A program made the translations under genes and the position numbers. From NCBI GenBank assembly GCA_028277605.1, contig JANQFZ010000079.1, positions 19,892-83,891 on the forward strand: 64,000 bases of DNA, given 5' to 3'. This document shows, piece by piece, positions 16,399 to 26,186 of this stretch. The stretch is from Vallitaleaceae bacterium. Lineage in GTDB: Bacteria; Bacillota; Clostridia; Lachnospirales; Vallitaleaceae. Numbering within the stretch: position 1 is the stretch's first letter; each line of letters begins with the position of its first letter. The notes beneath the pieces were generated by a model. It was not told the DNA's origin. It saw only the letters and a list, made by a program, of their open reading frames with translations, and did not search any database.

Positions 16399-17709
16399 CT
16401 AAACTTTAGCTTTTTTATATTTAGGAAACCCGAGTATAATAAATATACTACCAATTACTAACATTAAGATTGAATATATTGAGTATGGTACTATTTCAAC
16501 TGGTGAAATATGTCCTAATCCTGCTGCCAATAGTAATTGACCACCATAAGGAATTAATCCTTGTACTGCTGCTGAGAAGATATCCAATAAACTTGCCGTT
16601 TTTCTTGGGTCAATATTGTATTCTTTTGATATATCTTTTGCTAATGGTCCAGCAGTAAGAATTGATATTGTATTATTGGTTGTAGCAGCTGTTATTAAGC
16701 CAACTAAAGCTGCAATTCCAAACTGACCACCTTTTTTCCCTTTGACTTTAGCCGTAACTTTTTCTAATAAGTAGTCAATTCCTCCATAGTATTTCATTAG
16801 ACCAACTAAACCAGCAACAACAATTGCTATTATTGCTAGATCTTCCATCCATCCCATACCTCTTTGTAAAACCCCCAATAATTCAACGCCAGTGAAGCTA
16901 GAATTCATTAATCCTATTATTGAACCAACACCAATACCTATTCCTAATACAGCCATTACATTAAGTCCTGCTAATGCACTAACTATAATAGCAACATAAG
17001 GTAAAATATTAACCAATGAATAATCAACACTTTCCAAGCTAACTACATTAACCGGTATCAATGCTAATATTATTAAAGTTAATACTACTGCTGGTAGTAT
17101 AATTAGAAGATTAGATTTAAACTTATCCCTTAACTCTACATTTTGGGTTCTTGTAGCAGCTATCGTTGTATCAGATATAAATGATAGGTTGTCACCAAAC
17201 ATTGCACTTCCTATAACGGTTGCTAGCACTAAAGCCATGCTGATATCTGCTTGATTTGCAATTCCAACACCAATTGGTGCTAAAGCGGTAATTGTACCCA
17301 TTGATGTTCCCATAGAAAATGATAAAATACATCCAATAATGAATATACCAGGTAAAATCATATTAGCAGGCAAGACTGTTAATCCTAGATTAACTATTGA
17401 GTTTACTGCGCCCATAGCATCTGCTACAGAATAAAAAGCTCCTGCTAATATGAATATGACTACCATTAAAATAATGGTTTCTTCACCACCAGCTTTAGTA
17501 AATATTGATATCTTTTCCCCAAAGCTTGTTTTCTTACCCTTTTTATCTAATAATAAAGCAAAACCTGATGATAAAATAAATGCTACTAGTAACGGCATAC
17601 TACTAAAATCTCCTGTTATAATACCTATCCCCATAAATAATACCAAGAACACTATTAATGGTAATAATCCTTTGAAACTACTATTATTGATAGTTTTGTT
17701 ATTGTTCAT
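16399..17709 (-). CDS. NhaC-family transporter, candidate importer for the salvaged sugar
   Basis: This 436-residue membrane protein has about 11-12 predicted helices and matches the NhaC Na+/H+ antiporter family (blocks such as FSMGTSMGTITALAPIGVGI and SAMFGDNLSFISDTTIAATRTQ). The family also contains metabolite antiporters such as the malate/lactate exchanger MleN, so cation transport need not be its main job. It sits between the aldolase and isomerase genes of a DHAP-shunt operon that has no other transporter. I infer that it may import 5-methylthioribose or 5-deoxyribose, or export the alcohol end product. AGGAG lies 9 nt before the ATG. Confidence 0.85.
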   Translation of the reverse strand: MNNNKTINNSSFKGLLPLIVFLVLFMGIGIITGDFSSMPLLVAFILSSGFALLLDKKGKKTSFGEKISIFTKAGGEETIILMVVIFILAGAFYSVADAMGAVNSIVNLGLTVLPANMILPGIFIIGCILSFSMGTSMGTITALAPIGVGIANQADISMALVLATVIGSAMFGDNLSFISDTTIAATRTQNVELRDKFKSNLLIILPAVVLTLIILALIPVNVVSLESVDYSLVNILPYVAIIVSALAGLNVMAVLGIGIGVGSIIGLMNSSFTGVELLGVLQRGMGWMEDLAIIAIVVAGLVGLMKYYGGIDYLLEKVTAKVKGKKGGQFGIAALVGLITAATTNNTISILTAGPLAKDISKEYNIDPRKTASLLDIFSAAVQGLIPYGGQLLLAAGLGHISPVEIVPYSIYSILMLVIGSIFIILGFPKYKKAKV

Positions 17710-17773
17710 GTCTAACCTCTCCTTAAATATTTAGTAGTTTTTTAGTAAATTTTAAGCAAGTATTATGTAACTG

Positions 17774-18424
17774 TTACTCAACTCTCTGTCCATATCCTTT
17801 AAACATCTTTAACATTTTATTTACTTCTTGCTTGTCAAGAATTACAGGTTCTCCTATAGATTTAGCTCTATAATAAACCTCGGCACATAATTCTATTTCT
17901 TCTGCTTTTGTGAAAGCACTAGCCAAACTTTTGGAACCTACCAGTAATCCATGATTAGCTAAAAACACTGCATTTCTGTCTTTCATAGCTTCAAAAGCAT
18001 TTATAGCAAGTTCTTGTGTACTGAATGTAGCATATTTAGCGCATCTTACATTTTCACCTCCTGATACTCCTATAAGATAGTGGGTTGCTGGCAGCTCTTG
18101 ACGTAGACAAGCAAGTATTGTTGAATATACTGAATGAAGATGTACGACTGAATCTATATCATTTCTTTCTTTATAGAAGATTTTATGCATTAAGTACTCT
18201 GATGAAGGTTTTTTATCACCATCAATAATAGTATCTTCTAGATCCATAATAACAATATCTTCAGGTTTGGTTTCATAATAATCCATTCCACTTGGAGTTA
18301 TTGCCATTAATCCTTCTTTTCTAATAAAAATGCTAAGATTTCCTCCAGAACCTTTTGTCAGATTTCTATCAATCATTTTCTTTCCATATTCAACTAGTAA
18401 TCTTCTCTCTTTTTCAAATTTCAT
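17774..18424 (-). CDS. Class II aldolase, probable methylthioribulose/deoxyribulose-1-phosphate aldolase
   Basis: This 216-residue protein is close in length and motif order to L-fuculose-1-phosphate aldolase. GSGGNLSIF binds the phosphate, the PSSEYLMHK Glu is the catalytic base, HLHSVYST gives two zinc-binding His and ANHGLL the third. A YATFSTQELA block and the C-terminal YGQRVE complete the match. In the DHAP shunt described in Rhodospirillum rubrum, pathogenic E. coli and Bacillus thuringiensis, a homologue cleaves the ketose 1-phosphate into DHAP and an aldehyde (methylthioacetaldehyde or acetaldehyde). Its position beside mtnK- and mtnA-type genes and an alcohol dehydrogenase strongly suggests that role rather than fucose use. 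Confidence 0.9.
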   Translation of the reverse strand: MKFEKERRLLVEYGKKMIDRNLTKGSGGNLSIFIRKEGLMAITPSGMDYYETKPEDIVIMDLEDTIIDGDKKPSSEYLMHKIFYKERNDIDSVVHLHSVYSTILACLRQELPATHYLIGVSGGENVRCAKYATFSTQELAINAFEAMKDRNAVFLANHGLLVGSKSLASAFTKAEEIELCAEVYYRAKSIGEPVILDKQEVNKMLKMFKGYGQRVE

Positions 18425-18477
18425 TATGGATAACCCCTTTCACATACGCTTGTTAAATGTATATTTTTTGCAAATGA

Positions 18478-19647
18478 TTATTTTGCTATATTTAGTATTT
18501 CTATGATATCTTTTGGGTATAGCTTTTTGAATTTTCCAATGAATCCAGCTTCGCCTACTGCTTTTTTTGCCATTATTTCAAATTTATCTATTGGAACATC
18601 CGCTTCTGTTAATGTAGTTTTTAATCCCAAAGCTCTGAAAAATTCTTCAACCTTTTGTATTCCTATATGACTTGCTTCTTCTTTTGATGAATGAATTACT
18701 CCAAAAACTCTAGTTGCTAATTGGCTAAATCTATCTATATCTTGATTTTTAACATATTTCATCCATGCTGGATATACAATAGCCATACCAGCACCATGAG
18801 TTATATCGTATAGAGCACTTATCTCATGTTCAATTCTATGAGAAGCCCAATCAGATACTCTTCCTACATCCATACTCCCATTATGAGCTATTGTAGCAAT
18901 CCACATAAACTCTGCACAATAATCATAATTTGTAGGCTCTTTCTTTAATTTTGGTCCTATTTCTAATAATGCTTTCATAGCACCTTCAATAAGGTAATCA
19001 GTTATGACTACGTTTTTAGTTGGTGTAAAATATCTTTCAAATAAGTGTGTTAATGTATCTGCAATTCCACATGATAATAAATAGGGTGGAATAGTATAAC
19101 ACATCTCTGGATTAAGAATTGCAAACTCAGGTACTATCAATTCTGTATCAATACCATATTTTAAGTTTTCTTCTTCATTAGTAATAATACTACTTTCTGA
19201 CATTTCTGAGCCAGAACCGGGTATTGTGAGCACCACTCCTACTTTTAAAGCTTCTTTTGGCTCTGCTTTTCCTGTATAGAAATCCCATACATCTTTATCA
19301 TACTTAACACCCAAAGCTATAGCTTTGGAAGAATCTATTGCACTTCCACCCCCGACAGCAAGAATGAAATCAATATCCTGCTCTCGACATATGCTTATCC
19401 CTTTTTTAACTAACGATAACCTAGGATTAGGTACAACTGAATCTAGAATGATATAGTCTATACTATTTTCTTCTAATGATTGAGTTAATCTATCTAATAT
19501 TCCATATTCTTTTAGATAATCTCCACCATAATGTATCAAAACTTTATTACTATGTTCAGCTACATATTTGCCTACCTCATTTTCTTTGCCTTTTCCAAAA
19601 ACAACTCTTGTTCCTAATTTGGATTCAAAATTCTGCATGTCATTCAC
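18478..19647 (-). CDS. Iron-containing alcohol dehydrogenase
   Basis: This 389-residue group III (Fe-dependent) alcohol dehydrogenase is of the NAD(P)H butanol-dehydrogenase type. The nucleotide motif GGGSAIDSSKAIA lies near residue 98. The metal-ligand region ADTLTHLFERYF and the later EHEISALYDITHGAGMAIVY follow in the expected order. In this operon it most likely reduces the aldehyde released by the aldolase, giving 2-methylthioethanol or ethanol and regenerating NAD+. AGGAGTG lies 6 nt before the ATG. The gene lies 6 bp after the DeoR gene, so the two are cotranscribed. Confidence 0.9.
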   Translation of the reverse strand: MNDMQNFESKLGTRVVFGKGKENEVGKYVAEHSNKVLIHYGGDYLKEYGILDRLTQSLEENSIDYIILDSVVPNPRLSLVKKGISICREQDIDFILAVGGGSAIDSSKAIALGVKYDKDVWDFYTGKAEPKEALKVGVVLTIPGSGSEMSESSIITNEEENLKYGIDTELIVPEFAILNPEMCYTIPPYLLSCGIADTLTHLFERYFTPTKNVVITDYLIEGAMKALLEIGPKLKKEPTNYDYCAEFMWIATIAHNGSMDVGRVSDWASHRIEHEISALYDITHGAGMAIVYPAWMKYVKNQDIDRFSQLATRVFGVIHSSKEEASHIGIQKVEEFFRALGLKTTLTEADVPIDKFEIMAKKAVGEAGFIGKFKKLYPKDIIEILNIAK

Positions 19648-19653
19648 TCCTTA

Positions 19654-20421
19654 TTATTTGCAGCATACAACTTCTATCTTATACTTTTTAAGAATATCAA
19701 GATGCTCATCAGATAATTTCCTATCTACAATAATGACATCTATATCCTTAATATCACATATTTTATTAACAGCAGGCTCTTCAAACTTTGTATAATCCAC
19801 TACTAAAAATTTTTTTGCAGAATTTAAAAGCATTCCTTTTCTTACTCTTGCTTCTAGATTATGATTATCTGTTACACCAAATTTTACATTGACAGAAGAA
19901 CAACTTACAAATGCTTTATCTGCTGATAGATCCAATAAAGTATCTGTAGTCATATATCCTACATAAGATTTTGTCCTTCGTCGTAAGGTACCACCTAAGT
20001 TAATAATTCTTATCAATGAATTATCAGCTAATTCATTAACAATTTTTAAAGAATTAGTAATTACTGTTACTTTTTTCTTGCTTAGATTTAAATTTTTTGC
20101 AATATAAAGAGCTGTTGTACTACTATCTAACATTATAGTATCTCTATCCTCAATAAAGCTAACACTCTTTACACCAATGATTTGCTTTTCTTTTAAATAA
20201 ATCTGCTCTCTTATCTTAACAGGCACTTCTGTATCAGATGATTCATATAAATAAGCCCCTCCACGAACACGTGTAAATTTCATAGTTTTACTTAGCTTTT
20301 CTAAATCTCTTCTTATTGTTTCTTCTGATACATCTAACAAATCACTTAATTGACTTATAACTATACTTCCATTTTCTTTTAATAACTCTTCAATTTTTTT
20401 TAATCTATCTATAGCTAACAT
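19654..20421 (-). CDS. DeoR-family repressor of the salvage operon
   Basis: This 255-residue protein has the DeoR winged helix-turn-helix at the N terminus (QLSDLLDVSEETIRRDLEKL) and a sugar-phosphate sensing domain with DSSTTALYIAKNL and the VSCSSVN block. DeoR regulators usually respond to phosphorylated sugars, so the ribose/ribulose 1-phosphate intermediate or DHAP is a plausible inducer. It is the first gene of the minus-strand operon, and direct repeats of AAAATGT(G/A)AT overlap its promoter, which suggests autoregulation. AAAGGAGATGG lies just before the ATG. Confidence 0.92.
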   Translation of the reverse strand: MLAIDRLKKIEELLKENGSIVISQLSDLLDVSEETIRRDLEKLSKTMKFTRVRGGAYLYESSDTEVPVKIREQIYLKEKQIIGVKSVSFIEDRDTIMLDSSTTALYIAKNLNLSKKKVTVITNSLKIVNELADNSLIRIINLGGTLRRRTKSYVGYMTTDTLLDLSADKAFVSCSSVNVKFGVTDNHNLEARVRKGMLLNSAKKFLVVDYTKFEEPAVNKICDIKDIDVIIVDRKLSDEHLDILKKYKIEVVCCK

Positions 20422-20975
20422 TTTCCATCTCCTTTCATGCTATAATAGACAATTTTTCTTGTGTGAGAATAATAATCCTACAGCATTATAATCACATTTT
20501 GTCACATATGTTAATCTTTGATTACATTTTACCACATTATCCAACATTAAGTCAACAATTTCGTGCTATTATAATTAATTTTATTTAGTAATATATCTAA
20601 AAAGCAAGTTTTGCAGAGGGTTTTTATATATAAAACAGCCGATAATTTTATGTCTTTAAAGGCCTATAGATAAATAACTTTTAAGTTCTGTATTAATCTG
20701 GCATTATGTTTGTGACTATTAGCTAATTACAGCCTAGAGACTTCCCCCTATAAAACACATAGGAGAATATTTGCACACTGGAAACTAGGAATAGTGCCAA
20801 CGGCTGGATGATATAATTTAGATAAATGCTCTTTAGCTGTTCAAACATCATCATAATAATTTCATAATGATTTGATAACAGCCTAATAAGATTCAGAGTT
20901 TATACTGATAACCATAGATTGATTAATGTAGAAGAATGGATTATTTAACCACCTTAATCATATGGAGGATATTTT
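20422..20975. other. 554-bp divergent regulatory region
   Basis: The region separates the minus-strand DeoR operon from the plus-strand ABC operon. The left 110 bp carry the DeoR promoter and repeats. The right part holds an imperfect inverted repeat around 20849-20870 (ATCATAATAATTTCATAATGAT) that could be a response-regulator site for the ABC operon. No coding frame with a ribosome site is seen. Confidence 0.5.
20485..20530 (-). promoter_or_regulatory. Promoter and candidate DeoR boxes of the salvage operon
   Basis: On the minus strand, TTAACA (20514-20509) and TATAAT (20490-20485) are 18 bp apart. Two direct repeats, AAAATGTGATTA (about 20500-20489) and AAAATGTAATCA (about 20530-20519), lie in and just upstream of this promoter and are the best candidates for DeoR binding. 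Confidence 0.6.
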
Positions 20976-21740
20976 ATGGAAAAGAGAATACTATTTAAGC
21001 TGAAAGACGTCAATAAAAGCTATGATACGGGTAGACAAAGCGTGCATGCAATTAGGAATCTTACATGCGACATACATCATTCAGATTTCACTGTTATCAT
21101 GGGAAGCTCAGGGTCAGGGAAAAGTACTCTTTTATATTTATTAAGCGGCATGGATCAAGTCACATCAGGCGCTGTCGTATATAACGAAGTACCGATACAC
21201 CAATTAAAAGAAAAACAATTACTAAAGCTTAGAAAAAAAGACTTTGGTATGGTGTATCAAGGGATTCATTTAATCCCTTACTTGTCACTTTTAGAAAATG
21301 TGGTTATCACGGCTAAGCTTAATGAAAAAAGCTCTAAAAAAGCTCTTGAAAAATCTGTTAGCATACTTAAAAGCTTAGACCTTGAAAAAGAATACAATAG
21401 ATTACCTTCCCAAGTATCTGGGGGGCAGCAGCAAAGGTGTGCAGTAGCAAGGGCTTTAGTTAATGAATGTGAGGTTCTATTTGCTGACGAACCAACTGGG
21501 GCACTAAACACGGCGCAAGGCGAAAATCTTTTAAATATTCTAACCAAAGTCAATAAAAATAATAAAAGCATTGTCATGGTGACACATGATATTAAAGCGG
21601 CTTGCAGAGGAAATAGAATACTATTTATCAAAGATGGAAAAATTGAAGGTGAATTAAATCTTAAATCCTTTCAGTTAGAAGAAGAATTGGATGATAGGGA
21701 ACAAAAAATATATTCATTTTTAAGACAAAGGGGCTGGTAA
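20976..21740 (+). CDS. ABC transporter ATPase, LolD/MacB type
   Basis: This 254-residue ATP-binding protein pairs with the following FtsX-type permease. Walker A is GSSGSGKST, the signature is VSGGQQQRCAVARAL and Walker B is VLFADEPTGALN, the last typical of the LolD/MacB/BceA class. The class moves lipids, peptides or antibiotics by a mechanotransmission cycle or senses them at the membrane. The C-terminal tail of about 30 residues after the ATPase core is acidic. It starts an operon of permease, exported serine hydrolase and probably a two-component system. TGGAGG precedes the ATG by about 9 nt. Confidence 0.92.
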   Translation: MEKRILFKLKDVNKSYDTGRQSVHAIRNLTCDIHHSDFTVIMGSSGSGKSTLLYLLSGMDQVTSGAVVYNEVPIHQLKEKQLLKLRKKDFGMVYQGIHLIPYLSLLENVVITAKLNEKSSKKALEKSVSILKSLDLEKEYNRLPSQVSGGQQQRCAVARALVNECEVLFADEPTGALNTAQGENLLNILTKVNKNNKSIVMVTHDIKAACRGNRILFIKDGKIEGELNLKSFQLEEELDDREQKIYSFLRQRGW

Positions 21741-21741
21741 T

Positions 21742-24081
21742 GTGAATCAGAGTTTGGATATTGCGCTTGCATTAATAAAAAGAAACAAAAGAACACATTT
21801 GTTTATAGCCATTATATTTATTGTGTGTCTCACAGGATTAGTTACCTCTTTTAGCGTCATGCAGACAACTGCAAATGTATTTGATAAGAAAGCAGACGAA
21901 CTTGAAAGTGCACACATATTTAGAATTCTTTCCAACAAAAATGCGAATATAAAAGAACTTGAAAACTATTTCATAGAACAACCGATGGTTGATAGCTTTC
22001 AAATACAACCGTCTTCTGAACCCTTTTATACAGTTGAAATCCCAAGTGAAGAGGATGTTCTAGCATTTTTTGTGGAAACGCCTATCAAGAAAAAACATGA
22101 TTTTCTTCAATTTATTGAAGGTGAATCAAAAAAAGAACCTGATACCAATGAAGTTTGGATCACTTCTGGATTTGCCAATAATCATCAGATTAAAGTCGGT
22201 GATACGCTAGGAGTAGTAGGGATAGATGGAAAAAGTGATTATTCCGTTTCTGCAATTGTGTATGACCCTCTTTTTGTATCTGGACTCATGAACCCAACTC
22301 GAATGTGGGTAAAAAGTGGGCAATTATCTCTGCTTTTTGGTACAAATCAGTTAGAAAACTATTCCATTACTATTCGTCTTACAGATAGAGCATTAGTGAA
22401 AGAGTTCATGCAAGATTTTAATGTAAGGTTTCCTAATTTACAGTTTGTTTACAGTGTTAGCTATGAAACATTAAAAGCGACCTCTAACTTATTAATGGAT
22501 ATGATAGGAAGTGGCATATTTCTTGTGTCCATGCTCCTCATTTTGATTTCTGTATCAATCATATTTTTTATTGTATCAGGTGAGATTATAAGAGATTATG
22601 CAATCTATGGCGTATACAAAGGTTTAGGTTTTTCACTGCGTCAAATCAAAAATATTAATTACTATAAATATGCGATTTTAATACTTACTTCTTATCCAAT
22701 CAGTCTTACTCTAAGCTTTTTTATTACCAAACTCATACTTTCAGCTTATGAACAGTCAACTGGAGCTGGTTATTTAGAGCCGAAATTAGTTTATCCAAGT
22801 ATTATAAGCATTCTACTAATATGCGTCATCGTTTTATTAACCATCTTTTTTGCATCTAGGAAACTAAGGAATTTAAAGCCAGCAGCAGCCATTCGTTTTG
22901 GTTATCAACCCAAAATCAAACCTAAAAAAATTAAGGAAAGGATCTCTTCAAGCTTTATTCAAATGCTTACGTTAAAAGAGTTGTTGATGTATCCATTAAA
23001 AAATAGCATAAAAGTGATCATCATTACTGGGCTAGCTATTCTGGTATTTTCAATTAGTATGGTCTATGATATCATATCAGTTTTTTTTACCCCTGAGGTA
23101 ACGCTAGGCATTCCTGAGTGTAAAATATATTTACAAACCAATGGAAAGCATTTTTCCAGACCTATAGAATTTATTTTGCATGATTTAGAGAAAGAAGAAG
23201 GTGTTGAGAAGATTATACCTCTCATTTTTACAGTAAATAATTATTATCTAAAGGATGGTGAGCGTATAAGTCTTATGGGGCATGGGTATAAGGATTTTGA
23301 TGATCATGGGCTTAAGGTAATAAAAGGAAGAAATCCCCAACTGCCTAATGAAGTAGCCATTACCCCTACGCTTTCAAAAATATCAGGGAAAGGAATTGGG
23401 GATAAAATAGCGCTCAATATAGGAGGTGCTTTTCAGAATTTAACAGTTACAGGTATTTACCAGTTAGTAGCAAATGACGGTAAAGGCTTTAGAGCCATAA
23501 AGGAGACATTCTATCAATCCAACCCTGAAACTGAAGACAGTTGGTTCACCTTAACTTTGGCAGAGGGTATAGATGTAGAGCAGATGAGAACACAATTAAC
23601 TGAGCATTATGGTGGCGACTTAACCATTAATCTATTTGATGAATTCTTAGACAATACGGCTGGTGGTATCAATCGTTCCATAGCAGTACTAAGCAGTATG
23701 CTGATATTAGTTATGGCAATGATTTGTTTTATTGCCCTATACAATCTTATTTGGATACATGTGATAGAAAACAAAAAACACTATGGCGTGTTTAAATCCG
23801 TAGGCATGTCTAATAAAGAATTACTTCAAATACAACTGTTAAAAATGAGCGTACTTACAGGCTTAAGCTGCTTACTTGCTATATTTTTCAGTATTTTTAT
23901 AGCACCTAACATTATAATTAGTTTACTGTCTTATTCTGGTATTACTGAGATTAACTTAAGCTTATCTATCTTAAGGATACTTATCGCCTGTGTTTTAATA
24001 TTCTTACTTACAATAGTCAGTACGACATTAGCAGTAAAAAGCCAAAAAAGCATTAATCTTCGTCAGCTTATTATAGAATAG
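21742..24081 (+). CDS. ABC transporter permease with two FtsX domains
   Basis: This 779-residue membrane protein has an N-terminal helix (about 20-40), a large extracellular domain (about 45-250), three helices in the first FtsX domain (about 250-370), another helix near 420 with a second extracellular domain, and three helices in a second FtsX domain near the C terminus. The layout fits the duplicated MacB_PCD/FtsX group rather than the BceB group. It starts with GTG one base after the ATPase stop, 8 nt behind AAAGGGG, so the two are translationally coupled. The substrate is unknown; antimicrobial peptides, lipoproteins or cell-wall signals are typical for the class. Confidence 0.9.
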   Translation: MNQSLDIALALIKRNKRTHLFIAIIFIVCLTGLVTSFSVMQTTANVFDKKADELESAHIFRILSNKNANIKELENYFIEQPMVDSFQIQPSSEPFYTVEIPSEEDVLAFFVETPIKKKHDFLQFIEGESKKEPDTNEVWITSGFANNHQIKVGDTLGVVGIDGKSDYSVSAIVYDPLFVSGLMNPTRMWVKSGQLSLLFGTNQLENYSITIRLTDRALVKEFMQDFNVRFPNLQFVYSVSYETLKATSNLLMDMIGSGIFLVSMLLILISVSIIFFIVSGEIIRDYAIYGVYKGLGFSLRQIKNINYYKYAILILTSYPISLTLSFFITKLILSAYEQSTGAGYLEPKLVYPSIISILLICVIVLLTIFFASRKLRNLKPAAAIRFGYQPKIKPKKIKERISSSFIQMLTLKELLMYPLKNSIKVIIITGLAILVFSISMVYDIISVFFTPEVTLGIPECKIYLQTNGKHFSRPIEFILHDLEKEEGVEKIIPLIFTVNNYYLKDGERISLMGHGYKDFDDHGLKVIKGRNPQLPNEVAITPTLSKISGKGIGDKIALNIGGAFQNLTVTGIYQLVANDGKGFRAIKETFYQSNPETEDSWFTLTLAEGIDVEQMRTQLTEHYGGDLTINLFDEFLDNTAGGINRSIAVLSSMLILVMAMICFIALYNLIWIHVIENKKHYGVFKSVGMSNKELLQIQLLKMSVLTGLSCLLAIFFSIFIAPNIIISLLSYSGITEINLSLSILRILIACVLIFLLTIVSTTLAVKSQKSINLRQLIIE

Positions 24082-24109
24082 TTTAATCCTGCTTGAGAGG
24101 AGAATAAAA

Positions 24110-26017
24110 TTGAATCAAATAAAAATAAAACGATATATTACAATAATTATGTTAATGGTTTTATTCACAAATTTATTAGGAGAATCAGAAATAGTTAAAG
24201 CGGATAATCCTACCGCTGAGAGTATTACCAATTATGTTAATGACTACTTAAAAAGAACCAAGATCCCAGGGTTAAATATTATAGTAACTTCACCTGAGAG
24301 AGTTCTATATCAAGATAGTTTTGGCATACAACAGGTAGGTTCAAAACAGCCTATGTCAAGTGAGATGCCATCTCCTATAGGTTCATTGACAAAATCGATT
24401 ACAGCCCTTGCACTTTTACAACAAGTTGACAAAGGATTGATATCTCTTGATGACAAGGTTATAGATTATATTCCTTGGTATACAACCTTTAATAAAGATA
24501 AAAGTGATACCATAACCATAGAAATGTTATTAAATAATTCTTCTGGTCTACCGCATAACGTTGATATCGAACCGTTTATTAAGCATAAACCTTCAATGGA
24601 TTTTGAAAAAGCCCTAAAAGAACATGAGAAGGTAAGACTCCTTTTTGATCCCGACACATCGTATAGTTATTCAAATGAAGGTTTTATGATAGCAGGTTAT
24701 ATTTTAGAATTAGTGACGGGCATATCTTATCATGATTATGTTATGGAAAATATTTTTAAGCCTTTAGAAATGCTTAAAACGACGACATCTATTGAGGAAT
24801 TGCTAGAAACTGAATTTTTACATGGTCATCTAGCAGGCGTCGATGGTTTTTTACCTGCCAATAAAATATATAGTGGTATTATGATTCCAGCGGGTTCAGA
24901 GCTTATCAGTACCACATCTGATTTAAGTCATTATGCACAAATGCTCATGAATAAGGGCACTTTTAAAGGAAAACAAGTGTTAAGTAAAGACATATTTAAA
25001 AAATATTTGAGCGACGGGATTCTTTCATTTAAAATGCAGCATGTGGATTTAGCTTATCAATGTGGATGGATGCATATCAAAGATTCACCTCTTATGTTTC
25101 ATATGGGTCAAACGCTTAGTGCGAGCTCAATACTCCTTATTGACAAAGAAAGTAAGGTGGCAGTTTCAATTTTATGTAATGTATCGGACGTAGTGAATGG
25201 CAAAGATTCTATATATAATCTGGCATTGTATCTTCTACAATTATATGTCAATAAAGACTATCATTTATATGAAAAATCTAATGTTTCAATTTTGAACGAA
25301 AACACAACATTCATTGATAAGGACAAAAGTATCATTGGTCAATATATGGAGCGTTCAGGGTTAGTGAAGGCAAGCGTTTCTGAAACCAAATCTGGTTCTT
25401 ACGAAGTGACTATCCGTAATGCTTTGGGGGCTAGCACCTATGAGCTTTCTTTTATCTCTTCCCAAGACGTTTATACCAAGAACGTAGGGAGTGAAAGCAT
25501 GATTAAGTTGAAAAGAAGTACGGATAATACCATTATTGGCATAACTCATCCAATGTTTGGGAATTTTGATAAGGTTAACACAAGGATGCTAACGGGATAC
25601 TATTCAATATCTAACGACTATATGTCAAGTATCTTACCTGAAAGTTACACCTTCAGTAATTTTACATTATTGAATGGGGATATAGAATTGCAAATGAAAA
25701 AAATGGATCTTAATGGTGAAGGATTACCTGACTTTATTAATAAAACATTTGATCAATTGAAGAATGAAAGACCTTATGATGGAATGAGGGAAAGTACAAC
25801 ACTTAGAGAATTTACAATGAATGGATTAACGTGTTATGAACAAATTCAAATTGTTGACATTGATGACTGTCTCTATGCGCATGTTTTTTATTGTGTTTTT
25901 GATTTAACAGGAACATCATCCATTATTATTTATGGTGCTGTGCCATTCAATTATTTAACCCACATGAGACTAGAAGTGATTCAGCCCTTTATACAAAACT
26001 TGAACTTACGAACTTGA
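24110..26017 (+). CDS. Exported serine beta-lactamase-family protein
   Basis: This 635-residue protein begins with a signal peptide (hydrophobic core about residues 10-25). Residues 40-370 form a class C beta-lactamase/DD-peptidase-like domain with the full active site: Ser92-x-x-Lys95 (GSLTKS), Tyr187-Ser-Asn189 and His331-x-Gly333 replacing the KTG motif. The remaining C-terminal part (about 380-635) is beta-rich and not recognised. The start is TTG, 7 nt after GAGGAG. It follows the permease by 28 bp and so belongs to the ABC operon. Such proteins can be peptidases, esterases or transglycosylases acting on wall or peptide substrates outside the cell; the substrate here is unknown. Confidence 0.88.
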   Translation: MNQIKIKRYITIIMLMVLFTNLLGESEIVKADNPTAESITNYVNDYLKRTKIPGLNIIVTSPERVLYQDSFGIQQVGSKQPMSSEMPSPIGSLTKSITALALLQQVDKGLISLDDKVIDYIPWYTTFNKDKSDTITIEMLLNNSSGLPHNVDIEPFIKHKPSMDFEKALKEHEKVRLLFDPDTSYSYSNEGFMIAGYILELVTGISYHDYVMENIFKPLEMLKTTTSIEELLETEFLHGHLAGVDGFLPANKIYSGIMIPAGSELISTTSDLSHYAQMLMNKGTFKGKQVLSKDIFKKYLSDGILSFKMQHVDLAYQCGWMHIKDSPLMFHMGQTLSASSILLIDKESKVAVSILCNVSDVVNGKDSIYNLALYLLQLYVNKDYHLYEKSNVSILNENTTFIDKDKSIIGQYMERSGLVKASVSETKSGSYEVTIRNALGASTYELSFISSQDVYTKNVGSESMIKLKRSTDNTIIGITHPMFGNFDKVNTRMLTGYYSISNDYMSSILPESYTFSNFTLLNGDIELQMKKMDLNGEGLPDFINKTFDQLKNERPYDGMRESTTLREFTMNGLTCYEQIQIVDIDDCLYAHVFYCVFDLTGTSSIIIYGAVPFNYLTHMRLEVIQPFIQNLNLRT

Positions 26018-26186
26018 ATAAAAGCCGTATAATTGATATAATCAATTATTCAAATCTGCTTTATCTTAATCAATCAGGCATAACAATGAAACTGGTAATT
26101 GTATAGCAATACATCTAAGATTTTATCCACAGCTATTTTAACTAAGAATTTAGGAGATTTAATGAAATATGGTAAGGGAGAATGTC

